Shown: positions 15,013 to 23,395 of the stretch, piece by piece | Layout: each line of letters opens with the position of its first letter | Position numbering within the stretch: the first letter of the stretch is position 1 | DNA from: Mesoterricola sediminis | GTDB lineage: Bacteria; Acidobacteriota; Holophagae; Holophagales; Holophagaceae | Length of the DNA: 64,000 bases | NCBI RefSeq assembly: GCF_030295425.1 | Contig: NZ_AP027081.1 | Span: forward strand, 3,455,001 to 3,519,000 | Direction: 5' to 3' | The notes under the pieces: model-generated | Told to the model about the DNA's origin: nothing | The model's database searches: none | The model's input: the letters and a program-made list of their open reading frames with translations, nothing else | Translations under genes and position numbers: made by a program

Positions 15013-17310
15013 GTGAGCAGCGACAACGAACTCACTGTCAAGATCATTGCCGATGTGAAGGAGTTCCTCGGCGGCATGAAGGAGAGCCGGGAGGCCTTCG
15101 AGTCGGCCTCGGCAGGAATGAAGGGTGATATGGATGCCCTTCGTGCCGCGGTCGACCACTTCGGTACCGGAGCTATCGTCCTCGGCGGCGTGGGCGTCGC
15201 GATGGAGGGCCTAGAAAAGGCCTGGGAATGGGTTGACCACGCCATCGAGCAGACTGTAGCCCTTACCCAGAAGATGGAAGGTCTGCAGTTCCAGACCGGC
15301 GCATCCTACGAGAGCCTGGCATCCCTGAACGTCGCCGAGCTGTTCATCGGCGGCAGCATGGACAACCTCCAGGGGATCGCCTTCGGGCTGTCCAAGGCCA
15401 TGAAGACGAACTCCGAGGTCTTCATCGAGAATGGCATCGCGGCGAGCAAGGCCGAACTCCAGCACCAGGACCTCATCACAACCCTGATGAAGGTCACCGA
15501 GAAGATGCTGACCATCCAGGATCCGGGCAAGCGCGCGGAATTCCTGATGGACACCCTCGGCCGGGCCGCGAAGGGCGCGGGCCCTGAGCTGATGAAGCTC
15601 CACGAGGTCTTCGAGAAATACGGTTCGGACGGGCTCCGCAGATTCGGCGTCACGATTGACGAGGACATGATTGCCAAGATCGACGAGCTCGAGCAGGAAC
15701 TCGGGAAATTCAAGGCCGCAGACCAGGCGGTGATGGCGTCCATGACCGAGCATGGCATGGCCGTGAAGCAGGGCTGGGAGGCTTCAAAGACCGCCTTGCT
15801 CCAGTACTTAGATGCACTCACTGGTGGCAACACACAGATGACCTGGGTCCCTGGACCCGTACCGATCCCTCTCGCTACGCCTTCGTTTGAGGATGAAGTA
15901 CCCGCATCTCCAAACGTGAAGGATGGTGTCGTCCAGCCCCCGTCAACTTCAGTTTCCAATGGGGACGTCCGGACTGCGGCCCAGATCGAGCGCGACAAGG
16001 CCCTCGTGGTCGAGGCCGCCAAGGAGAAGGTCAAGACCACCCTCTGGGTCGTGGAGGAGCAGCGGAAGGCCGAGGAGAGCCTCTACAAGGAGCAGAAGCT
16101 GAGCTTCACCGACATGGTGGAGATGGAGAAGAGCGGCGCCTACGAGCTGCTCCAGGCCCAGCTGCAGGCGGACCGGGCCATCCTCGGCACCCTGAAGGAC
16201 AAGCCGGTCCAGCAACGGCAGATCCTCAACCAGATGGAAGAAGCCCGCCGCCAGTACAACTCCACGATCAACGCCCTGGACCAGAGGTCGGCCGAGTGGC
16301 GAACCGGCATGGAGCGGGAGGCCACCCGGCTTGCTCACGAGATTGAGGAGAAGTCGGCCGCCGAGGCGGCGGAGATCGCCAAGGCGAAGGCGGAGGCACA
16401 GACGAAGGCCAGCACGCTGGCCCTGGAGATGCAGCGGCAGAGCCTGGACTATGCCGCAGAACTCGGCCTGATCAGCAGCTCCAAGGAGTTGGAGGCGCGC
16501 AAGCGCATTCTGGATCAGGAGGCCGCCCTCCAGGTGGCCGCCTTGCAGACCCAGCTGGAGGCCCTGAAGAAGGACGGCCTCGCCCACGTGGCCGAGGTCA
16601 CCAAGATCCAGGCGCAGATCGCCGCCGTGGAGGCCAAGGCCCGCATCGAGAAGCAGAAGCTCGACCAGGACGCCTCCAAGAAGTGGGTGAAAACCTGGGA
16701 GAAAGGCGTCGACTCTATATTCGCGAACTGGGATACGGCCCTCCAGAAGATCCTCCACGGCCAGATGAGCATTGCCGATGGAGGGAAGGCGGCCATGAAA
16801 CAATTTGAGGACGTTACCGAGAAAGCACTTCTCAATGCCGGCATGGAATGGGTCAAATTCGGCGTTCTCAAAGCGCTGATCAGCGACAAGGCCCATGAAA
16901 AGCAAGTAATGACTGACGCCAAGGAGGCCTTCACTGGCGCCTACAAGGCTACGGTGGGAATCCCTTACATCGGCCCTATCCTTGCCCCAGTTGCAGGCGC
17001 GGCCGCCTTCGCCGGCGTCATGGCCTTCGCGGAGGGCGGCTACCTCGACGTGCCCTCCGACCAGGTCGCCATGATCCACAAGAACGAGATGGTGCTCCCC
17101 GCCTGGGCGGCCGAGGGCGCCAGGCGCATGTTCGCGGAGGAGTCCGGCGGTGGCGCCGGCCATGGCGGAGGGCGCCGGGGAGAAACCGGAAACCATTACC
17201 ACATCCACGCCGCAGACGCTCAGAGTTTCATCGATATGTGCAAGCGCAACCAGGATGGACTCTTCGGTGTCCTCAAGACGGGCATCAAAAACGGGAGGGC
17301 GGCCAGGTGA
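15013..17310 (+). CDS. Phage tail tape-measure-like protein
   Basis: A 765-residue protein from a GTG preceded by AAGGAGG. The start L-T-V-K-I-I-A-D-V-K-E-F is typical of tape-measure and minor tail proteins. A hydrophobic segment (about 55-65), a very long charged helical middle (roughly 330-560, rich in Ala, Glu, Lys and Gln) and a C-terminal Gly/Ala hydrophobic region (about 650-680) followed by G-G-Y-L-D-V-P-S-D-Q-V-A-M-I-H-K-N-E-M-V-L-P all fit. The last motif is the common C-terminal signature of these proteins. Tail length of a phage is set by this protein. No other tail or head gene is visible, which is unusual. Confidence 0.85.
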   Translation: MSSDNELTVKIIADVKEFLGGMKESREAFESASAGMKGDMDALRAAVDHFGTGAIVLGGVGVAMEGLEKAWEWVDHAIEQTVALTQKMEGLQFQTGASYESLASLNVAELFIGGSMDNLQGIAFGLSKAMKTNSEVFIENGIAASKAELQHQDLITTLMKVTEKMLTIQDPGKRAEFLMDTLGRAAKGAGPELMKLHEVFEKYGSDGLRRFGVTIDEDMIAKIDELEQELGKFKAADQAVMASMTEHGMAVKQGWEASKTALLQYLDALTGGNTQMTWVPGPVPIPLATPSFEDEVPASPNVKDGVVQPPSTSVSNGDVRTAAQIERDKALVVEAAKEKVKTTLWVVEEQRKAEESLYKEQKLSFTDMVEMEKSGAYELLQAQLQADRAILGTLKDKPVQQRQILNQMEEARRQYNSTINALDQRSAEWRTGMEREATRLAHEIEEKSAAEAAEIAKAKAEAQTKASTLALEMQRQSLDYAAELGLISSSKELEARKRILDQEAALQVAALQTQLEALKKDGLAHVAEVTKIQAQIAAVEAKARIEKQKLDQDASKKWVKTWEKGVDSIFANWDTALQKILHGQMSIADGGKAAMKQFEDVTEKALLNAGMEWVKFGVLKALISDKAHEKQVMTDAKEAFTGAYKATVGIPYIGPILAPVAGAAAFAGVMAFAEGGYLDVPSDQVAMIHKNEMVLPAWAAEGARRMFAEESGGGAGHGGGRRGETGNHYHIHAADAQSFIDMCKRNQDGLFGVLKTGIKNGRAAR

Positions 17311-17726
17311 TTACTAGCATCTCAAGAAGGCAGAGAATCAATTCCCCCAAACAAATACGTTCAAGGGGCGATTCTCCGCGCTCATTGGAGCGCCAAGCCT
17401 ATGCCCTGGAACTTCGGAAAGCTGGAAAGACCTACGCTGAGATCTCGGCCGCCTTGGGGGTCGGTCGGACAATGGCCTTCAAACTGGTCCAGAATGCCCT
17501 CCGGACGTCGATTCAAGACATGGCCGGCCAGGTTCGAGATATAGAGCTGGCAAGGATCGAGAGGGTGCTCTCACTCCTAACGCGACGGATTGAACAGGGC
17601 GACGCCCATGCAATCCTCGCGGCCGCACGCATCTTCACTCTGCGGGCCAGGCTGATCCGTTGGCCCCCGTCAATCGGACAGGCCGAGGCTCACCTCATCC
17701 TCCCTTCCCAAACGGTGCAGGTTTGA
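17307..17726 (+). CDS. HTH protein resembling a terminase small subunit
   Basis: A 139-residue protein starting at a GTG that overlaps the tape-measure stop (GTGA). A homeodomain-like HTH lies at about residues 35-65 (A-Y-A-L-E-L-R-K-A-G-K-T-Y-A-E-I-S-A-A-L), followed by a helical part (L-A-R-I-E-R-V-L-S-L-L-T-R-R-I-E-Q-G-D). This order matches small terminase-like DNA-binding proteins of phages, which recognise packaging sites. A general HTH regulator is the alternative. In satellites such a protein can redirect a helper phage's packaging, which would fit the lack of a large subunit here; that is an inference. Confidence 0.65.
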   Translation: MITSISRRQRINSPKQIRSRGDSPRSLERQAYALELRKAGKTYAEISAALGVGRTMAFKLVQNALRTSIQDMAGQVRDIELARIERVLSLLTRRIEQGDAHAILAAARIFTLRARLIRWPPSIGQAEAHLILPSQTVQV

Positions 17727-17920
17727 GGGCACTACCTGCCACGCTCCCCCCCCCCTGTTCGGAGCCGTTGCTCTGGGTCGACTGTTAGGTCTCATGTGTT
17801 CGCCTTTCCAAGCCGGCCATTGTCGACCCACCGCCGACCCTCCGTCGACCTTCTGCATCTTTCAGCAGTAACCAATTCCCTCCCCCAAACCTCATTTCAC
17901 ATGGCGAAAGGACGTTCGAA
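17727..17920. other. Non-coding spacer with GTCGAC repeats
   Basis: 194 bases without a gene. They hold a run of ten C bases near 17,746 and an inverted repeat TGGGTCGAC (17,774-17,782) with GTCGACCCA (17,822-17,830), plus a third GTCGACC at 17,844-17,850. This could be a protein-binding region such as a packaging or operator site next to the terminase-like gene. Confidence 0.5.
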
Positions 17921-18217
17921 ATGACGACCCGCGTCTTGCCCCCCAACTACCCCAAAACATCTGAGGCCTACGGGCGCGTCTACGTCGGATCCCCCGGGGT
18001 TACCCAGGACGTTCCTGATGGGGATGCCCTCATCTTGGGCGCGAATGGCTGGAACATCCTTGGCCGGGTGGGACCCACCAGCCAGCGCCCCCTCAACAAC
18101 TCGACTGTGCCGCGCGAGCCTTTCGCGGGCATGGAGTACATCGATACCACCCTCGGGGCCCTGATCATCTTCGACGGCAGCGCCTGGCGGAACGCCGCAA
18201 CCGGGGCCATCGTTTAA
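17921..18217 (+). CDS. Small phage-structural-like protein, paralogue of the next gene
   Basis: A 98-residue protein with AAAGGA upstream of the ATG. It shares a domain with the C-terminal 75 residues of the next gene: G-R-V-Y-V-G-S-P-G, then D-V-P-D-G-D-A-L-I-L-G-A-N-G-W, and near the end A-L-I-I-F-D-G-S-A-W-R-N-A-A-T-G. The pattern of short strands and turn residues suggests a small beta domain as in tail fibres or appendages. The function is not known; position after the tape-measure gene supports a virion or decoration role. Confidence 0.7.
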   Translation: MTTRVLPPNYPKTSEAYGRVYVGSPGVTQDVPDGDALILGANGWNILGRVGPTSQRPLNNSTVPREPFAGMEYIDTTLGALIIFDGSAWRNAATGAIV

Positions 18218-18243
18218 CGCCCTCACCGCAGGAGAGGAACACC

Positions 18244-18765
18244 ATGAACACATCTAATTTCACAGGCCCCATGATGGCGCCCCAGGCCGGGGCTACAAAC
18301 GTGTCCCCGATCATAAACGGGAGGTCCTACTCAACCGCTTCCGGTCGCGCCATCCAGGTCCATTCCGATGATGTGGCCGACCTGGAAAAGGCGGGTTGGT
18401 TCCGCACGGACCGGCCCGAGCCCACACCCGAGGACCTGGAGAAGGCCCCCAAAGCCCCCCCGAGCTATCCTGCCCTCGCACCTGGCCAGCGGGTTTTCCG
18501 CATGCTTCCACCCCAGGGACATGGCAAGGCATACCTCGAGTACGAGGGGCGCATCTACGACGGAACTCCTGGCAGCCCCCTCGATGTCCCGGAGAGCGAC
18601 GCCAGGGTGCTGAAGGCCAACGGGTGGATCCCCCTCATGGAAGTGGGAGCAAAGCGCCCCTTCAATCCTGGGCGAGGCGAGAGATTCCTCGACCTGGTGG
18701 CCGGCGCCGAACTGGTCTTCGATGGTTTCAGGTGGCTCGACGCCCTGACGGGCAATCCTGCCTGA
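18244..18765 (+). CDS. Phage-structural-like protein, duplicated domain
   Basis: A 173-residue protein with GGAGAGGAAC before the ATG. The N-terminal half carries one degenerate copy of the domain (S-P-I-I-N-G-R-S-Y, then S-D-D-V-A-D-L-E-K-A-G-W) and the C-terminal half a clear copy (G-R-I-Y-D-G-T-P-G, then D-V-P-E-S-D-A-R-V-L-K-A-N-G-W and F-D-G-F-R-W-L-D-A-L-T-G). A Pro-rich linker joins them. The gene is thus a two-domain relative of its upstream neighbour and is followed by a strong terminator, closing the structural-like operon. Confidence 0.7.
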   Translation: MNTSNFTGPMMAPQAGATNVSPIINGRSYSTASGRAIQVHSDDVADLEKAGWFRTDRPEPTPEDLEKAPKAPPSYPALAPGQRVFRMLPPQGHGKAYLEYEGRIYDGTPGSPLDVPESDARVLKANGWIPLMEVGAKRPFNPGRGERFLDLVAGAELVFDGFRWLDALTGNPA

Positions 18766-18806
18766 TCCCCTTCAGGGCGGGAGGTGCCTCCTCGCCTTCA
18801 GCCCGG

Positions 18807-18842
18807 TCCCCCCAGGACGGTTCTCCCTGGGGGGATTTTTTT
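18807..18842 (+). terminator. Rho-independent terminator
   Basis: A perfect 10-bp stem, TCCCCCCAGG with CCTGGGGGGA, 9-base loop, followed by seven T bases. It ends the rightward operon of the tape-measure and small structural-like genes. Confidence 0.95.
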
Positions 18843-18865
18843 ACCCTGGAGCAAGAGGGAAGCGG

Positions 18866-19102
18866 ATGGAAGCAATGCGCACCTGGATCAACGTCAAGGA
18901 GGCCGCGGCCATGGTCGGCATCTCCGAGAAGCGCTTCCGGTCCGAATGGGTGCCCGAGGACGGCCCCGCCCAGGTCACCTTCCGGTGCACCAACGGCCAT
19001 TCCGGGCCATCTCGCCGCATCGAGGTCCTGCTCGAGGACCTGCTCATGGTCATCGAGGAGCGCACCACTCGCCGAGGAGAATGGGCGAGGCGTTTCCTAT
19101 GA
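18866..19102 (+). CDS. Excisionase-like HTH protein
   Basis: A 78-residue protein; the ATG at 18,866 has AGAGGGAAG upstream, and a second ATG at 18,875 is possible. The first 35 residues (T-W-I-N-V-K-E-A-A-A-M-V-G-I-S-E-K-R-F) are an HTH nearly the same as that of the gene at 10,914. The next part R-T-E-V-style wing is followed by an acidic helix. It sits after the terminator and near the right att site, so an excision or copy-control role is plausible. Confidence 0.7.
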   Translation: MEAMRTWINVKEAAAMVGISEKRFRSEWVPEDGPAQVTFRCTNGHSGPSRRIEVLLEDLLMVIEERTTRRGEWARRFL

Positions 19103-19133
19103 CCTGGCGCTGTCTGCCCTGCCAAGGAAGGGA

Positions 19134-19406
19134 TCATTCGCGGCTTTTGGCTAGCCAATACCCTGCGGGATCCTCAATCCATCGCAGCACTTCCGAGAGG
19201 CGGAACCAGCGCCCAGTCCGCTGGCCTGTGCCCTTACCCGTTCCTGGTTTCGTGATGAATGGCATGGGATGTTGCGGCCGGTCCATCCAGTTGTACAGGG
19301 TCCTCCTGGACGGGGGGCGCGGGCTTCCATCATCGTTTGTCGGAAGCACCTCCGAGAGGGCGATCTGCAGCTGCTTTAACGTAAGGAATTGCTCAGGCAT
19401 GGCCAT
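19134..19406 (-). CDS. Small HTH protein near attR
   Basis: A 90-residue protein on the minus strand, started at the ATG at 19,406 (M-A-M-P-E-Q-F-L-T-L-K-Q-L). It contains L-K-Q-L-Q-I-A-L-S-E-V-L, then R-R-T-L-Y-N-W-M and the tail G-R-W-F-R-L-S-E-V-L-R-W-I, an arrangement of small DNA-binding proteins related to excisionases and phage-type regulators. It is the last gene of the element and converges with the preceding HTH gene. Its location by attR suits a recombination directionality factor. Confidence 0.65.
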   Translation of the reverse strand: MAMPEQFLTLKQLQIALSEVLPTNDDGSPRPPSRRTLYNWMDRPQHPMPFITKPGTGKGTGQRTGRWFRLSEVLRWIEDPAGYWLAKSRE

Positions 19407-19468
19407 AGGTCTCTCTGGGAGCACACTACCTCATGCGCCTCATCTCGACTCTGTTCGTTCGTCGAGAA

Positions 19469-19488
19469 TGTAGGACACCTGTAGGATG
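19469..19488 (+). repeat. 11-bp-spaced repeats by attR, candidate integrase arm sites
   Basis: TGTAGGACA and TGTAGGATG, 11 bases apart, matching the tandem CTGTAGGATGG pair at 3,425-3,446 on the other end of the element. The second copy shares ten bases with the left-hand repeats. Confidence 0.5.
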
Positions 19489-19522
19489 AATCAAAAAGGC
19501 CCGATCCGAGAATCAGGCCTAA

Positions 19523-19613
<91 letters not shown>

Positions 19614-19967
19614 AGGACGGTTAGTTTACCAGAAACAGGGGCCTCTTCCAGGGCCGGGAATCGCTGGAAGCTGGAGCTGGGGCGAGGTGGAAGGCCTCGC
19701 GGAATCCATCTACCCGGCCAGGTTTGCGCAGACAGGTTTCGCGGCGGCGCTTCGCTGCGGACCTCCCCCCTGCCCTGCCGCCTCCGTCTTCACGCTCTGC
19801 CCTGCCCGGTCCACCCCGCCGATCCGCCCTGCCGATTCACCCTGCCCTGTCCGCCCCCTTCCAGGGGCTGACAGCACAGACAACTCGAACGATTCCGACC
19901 TTTGGAACCCTTCGGACAGGGCAGCCAGGCCCGGCTCCGCTTGGCGTCCCGCCCCGATTCTCCAGAT
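19614..19967. other. Intergenic region between tRNA-Ser and the glucan locus
   Basis: 354 bases with no gene. The part next to the tRNA must hold its promoter, though no sure hexamers are seen. The part from about 19,760 to 19,865 is C-rich with several interspersed CCCTGCC and CCGCC(C/G)GATC-like repeats and is probably low-complexity sequence. Confidence 0.5.
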
Positions 19968-22900
19968 CTACAAGCCCAACCAGACTTCCACACGGGCGAC
20001 CTGGCCTGTGCGGTCGAGGATGGCGCGGGTGGTGGGGTGGTCGAGGGCGAGGGTGTCCCAGGTGCGGAGGGTGCCATCGGCGAGGTGGGCCTGGACGGCG
20101 GGGGGGCCTTCGCGGTGGGCGAGGACGGGAACCTGGCAGAGGGTGTAGGCCAGGGCGCCGGCGGGGACGGTGAGGGTGGCGGGGGTGCCGTGGACGTCGT
20201 AGTGGGGGAAGGGGACGGGTCGGGTGAGGAACTCGTCCTGGGGCATCCAGGCGGGGTGGAAGGTGATGCGGCCGTTTTCGACCTGGACGCCGAGGTCGCC
20301 GAAGCGGCTCAGGAAGTCCTCTTTCACCTGGCCGGTCATGCCGGGCTGCTGGGCGCCGGCGAAGCTGGGGGTGTGGGAATAGGGGTCGGTGGGGATGGCG
20401 CCCACCTGGGCGGGGCCGCGGTGGATGCCGAGGCCTTCGCGGATGAGGCCGCAGTGGGCCTGGAGGCGCGGGAAGGCGGGGTCGGAGGGGTCGGTGGCCC
20501 TGCGGGCCTCGTCGGCGGCGAGGAGGAGCTTGGAGACCATGTGCCAGTAGATGCAGCCCAGGCCTTCGTACTTGTAGAAGGTGCCGGAGCGGCCGGTGAA
20601 GGCGCGGTGGTCGAAGACCTGCTCGTGGAGGTCGAGGACGGCCTGGCGGTCCCGGTGGGCGGCCTCCGCGTGGGGGCCGCCGGCGAGGGCGTCGAGGGCG
20701 GCCTCGAGGCCGCGGCGATTGCGGAAGGCGGCGTTGAAGTGGACGCGGCCGGCCACGTCGCGGGCGACGAGGGAGGTGTCGCCGGTCTCGAGGAGCCGGG
20801 CCAGGAGGGGGATGGCGGCGGCGGCCTCGGCGGGGACGTTGTTCTTGTCCTGGAAGCGCGGCAGGGCGCGGTCGGGGTAGAGGAGGTAGCTGTCCAGGTC
20901 CTGGCGGCGCAGGGGGCTGCGGCGCAGGGCGTCCAGGAGGTCGGCGGCCTCGGCGGGGCGGAGGGTGCCGGCGGAGAGGGCGGCCACCTGCCCTTCCAGC
21001 ATGGGCTGGAGGCGGCGGATGTGGATGCCGTCGGGGCCGGCTTCCATGAGGTTGTAGGCGTGGTAGAGGCCATCGTCGCGGCGGTTGGCGCGCACGGCGT
21101 GGTCGAGGTGGCCGAGGGCGGCGTCGAGGAGGCCCTGGACGAGGCCGGGGGCGAGGGGCGCGAGGCGGCCCGAGAAGCCTTCGCGGTACAGGCCCTCGCG
21201 GTAGCGGGAGGCGGCGAGGCCGAGGGCGTCCAGGAGGGACCGGCGGCCCTGGGGGGTGTCGGCGGCTTCGGGGGTCGCGCCCTGGAGGGCGGCGTGGACG
21301 GCCTGGAGCCAGGCGGCGACTTCGGCGGAGACGGTGACGCCGCCGGCGAGGAGGCCGCGGCAGAAGGCCAGGTAGCGGCGCAGGTGGCAGAGGGTGACGA
21401 CGGAGAGGCCATAGCCCACGAGGGCGTTGTTGGCGTCGTTCCACTCGGGGCGCTGGGTGTTCATCCAGATGCCGGCGCCGGGGACGAGGTTGGAGAGCTT
21501 GGCCAGGGCGGCGATGAGGAGCTTCTCGCCGAGGCCGGCGCGGACGGGGCCGCCGGGGCCCTGGAGGAGCTTGCCGTCGGCGCCCTGGGCGGCGGCGCGG
21601 GCCAGGACGGCCCGGTGGGCGCGCTCGTCGAAGTCGATGGTGCGGTGGGGGTCGGCGAGGAGGTCGGCGTAGGGCTTGATGCGGTAGGGCACGTCCGCGA
21701 AGGCGAAGATCCGCCGGTCCAGGAGGCCGGCCAGGGCTCCGGGGTGGGCGCGCTCGGAGGCCTCCAGGAGGCGCAGGAGGTAGACGATCTGGTGATCGCC
21801 CCAGTAGCCGATGAAGGACCAGGGGTCGTGGGGGTCCACGGTCTCCCAGTCGAAGCCCTCGCGCAGGACGCGGTAGGGGTTGTGGCCGTCGGCGGTGGAG
21901 CAGTCCGCGAACTTGGCGATCATAGCCTCCAGGAACACGGGGTAGCTGTGGCCGAGGGCCTCCCAGTTCTGGAAGATGTCGCGCCAGTTGCCCTGGTAGG
22001 CGTAGGCGCGGGAGCCGTCCTCGGCCTGGACCTGGATGGAGAAGATATTCCAGGGGCGGCTGGGGTCGCCGTGGCGGCGGCTGAAGGTGAGGGGCAGGTA
22101 CTCCCGGGCCAGGCGCTCCAGGTCGGGGTCGCCGGTGGCGGCGGCGCGGCCGACGAGGTCGGGGCGCTCGAGCTCGGCGGGCAGGCTGTCCAGGAAGGCC
22201 TGGGCCCGGGCGGCGGTGGCCCGGCTGGAGGCCTCCACGTAGCGGCGGAAGTCATCGGCGGGCACGCGGGTGCCCAGGCCGGGGATGCCGCCCCGCATGA
22301 TGTTGAAGAGGGTGTTGGAGAAGTGGCGGGCGACGCTGCGCTCGTCGGCGGTGGCCTGGAGGCCGTCGGCGGCGGCCACGCGGCGCTGGAGGCCCTCGGC
22401 GCCGCGGGCGATGTCGGCGAGGAGTTCGGCTTCCAGGTCGCGGCCGTCGGCCAAGCGGGCTTCCAGGGCGGCCACGGCGCAGGCGTCGAGGCCCAGGTCG
22501 GCCACCAGATACCACGACCGGGAGGCGCCCGGTTCCAGGGTGAGGGTGGAACCTGCCAGGTAGGCGCCTCGCCGGCCGCGGATGTCGGTCTCCTCCACGA
22601 GGGCCGCGCCCCGGCGGAAGGCGGGGAGCTGGGTGCTGGACAGGAGGTGGACGGGGGCGTCGAGGCCCAGGGACCAGGCCACGTTGGCGCGCAGGGCCTC
22701 GCTGGGCTCGGGGCGGTCGGCTGGGACGGAGCTGAGGCGGAAGAGGGCGAGGCCCGTCGCGGGCAGGAGCTCGGTGCGCTTGTAGCCGTCGACGAGGGTG
22801 CTGAACTCCAGCTGGAAGCGCCAGCCGATGTCGGCGGGGAGCACGTTCTGGATGCCGTCCAGGAGGTCCACGGTCACGGGGCCGGAGCCGGTGTTCACGA

Positions 22901-23387
22901 GGGTGCAGCGGCGCACGAACCCGAAGCGGTGGCTGGTGGACCAGGCCACGCGGAAGGCGAGGCCCAGGTCCTCGTTGCGCTCCTCGAAGACGACCCGGTC
23001 GCCGCGCACGTGCTTGTAGAGGTCGCGGGCGGTGCGGTAGGCGCCCTGCCAGCGGTCGGAGAAGGGCTCCCAGAGGCAGGTGCGCCCGTCCCGGGCGACG
23101 CGCAGGAGGGTGCGGCTGCCGGTGTGCTCCACGCTGTCGTGGATGCGGTCGTCGGAGTGGTAGGGGAAGAGGGCGTGGTCGGGGTCCCGGCGCCCGGCGG
23201 TGAGGGCGCCGTTGCTGCTGAGGAAGAGCCAGTGGTCGGAGTCGCTGACGACGCTCATGAAGAAGGGCGGCATGCCGTCCAGGTTGGAGACGCGGAAGTA
23301 GCGCGCTCCGTCCAGGTCGGTGAACCCGCCGTCCACCTCCAGGCCGGGGGTGGACAGGGGCAGATCGGAAACGTGGATGCTCGTCAT
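19968..23387 (-). CDS. GH94-like beta-glucan phosphorylase (GH149/GH161 type)
   Basis: A 1,139-residue cytoplasmic enzyme without signal peptide, from the ATG at 23,387, eight bases after the GH17 stop. The N-terminal 280 residues are a beta-sandwich as in GH94 phosphorylases; the (alpha/alpha)6 barrel holds G-N-W-R-D-I-F-Q-N-W-E and R-P-E-W-N-D-A-N-N-A-L-V-G, where D651 matches the general acid of GH94 (G-D-W-N-D). Length is well above ordinary GH94 enzymes (about 800) and fits the beta-1,3-oligoglucan phosphorylase families GH149 and GH161. The expected reaction is phosphorolysis of beta-1,3-oligoglucosides to glucose-1-phosphate. GH17, GH16 and a symporter in the locus support this substrate. 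Which family it is cannot be decided by eye. Confidence 0.8.
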   Translation of the reverse strand: MTSIHVSDLPLSTPGLEVDGGFTDLDGARYFRVSNLDGMPPFFMSVVSDSDHWLFLSSNGALTAGRRDPDHALFPYHSDDRIHDSVEHTGSRTLLRVARDGRTCLWEPFSDRWQGAYRTARDLYKHVRGDRVVFEERNEDLGLAFRVAWSTSHRFGFVRRCTLVNTGSGPVTVDLLDGIQNVLPADIGWRFQLEFSTLVDGYKRTELLPATGLALFRLSSVPADRPEPSEALRANVAWSLGLDAPVHLLSSTQLPAFRRGAALVEETDIRGRRGAYLAGSTLTLEPGASRSWYLVADLGLDACAVAALEARLADGRDLEAELLADIARGAEGLQRRVAAADGLQATADERSVARHFSNTLFNIMRGGIPGLGTRVPADDFRRYVEASSRATAARAQAFLDSLPAELERPDLVGRAAATGDPDLERLAREYLPLTFSRRHGDPSRPWNIFSIQVQAEDGSRAYAYQGNWRDIFQNWEALGHSYPVFLEAMIAKFADCSTADGHNPYRVLREGFDWETVDPHDPWSFIGYWGDHQIVYLLRLLEASERAHPGALAGLLDRRIFAFADVPYRIKPYADLLADPHRTIDFDERAHRAVLARAAAQGADGKLLQGPGGPVRAGLGEKLLIAALAKLSNLVPGAGIWMNTQRPEWNDANNALVGYGLSVVTLCHLRRYLAFCRGLLAGGVTVSAEVAAWLQAVHAALQGATPEAADTPQGRRSLLDALGLAASRYREGLYREGFSGRLAPLAPGLVQGLLDAALGHLDHAVRANRRDDGLYHAYNLMEAGPDGIHIRRLQPMLEGQVAALSAGTLRPAEAADLLDALRRSPLRRQDLDSYLLYPDRALPRFQDKNNVPAEAAAAIPLLARLLETGDTSLVARDVAGRVHFNAAFRNRRGLEAALDALAGGPHAEAAHRDRQAVLDLHEQVFDHRAFTGRSGTFYKYEGLGCIYWHMVSKLLLAADEARRATDPSDPAFPRLQAHCGLIREGLGIHRGPAQVGAIPTDPYSHTPSFAGAQQPGMTGQVKEDFLSRFGDLGVQVENGRITFHPAWMPQDEFLTRPVPFPHYDVHGTPATLTVPAGALAYTLCQVPVLAHREGPPAVQAHLADGTLRTWDTLALDHPTTRAILDRTGQVARVEVWLGL

Positions 23388-23395
23388 GTTCGCTT

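Noticed and set aside
17740-17756. Frameshift caused by a ten-C run
   Set aside because: It lies after the stop of the terminase-like gene and in no reading frame worth joining.
19968-23387. Cellobiose or chitobiose phosphorylase (ordinary GH94)
   Set aside because: The protein is about 300 residues longer and lies in a beta-1,3-glucan context; the longer GH149/GH161-type enzymes fit better.
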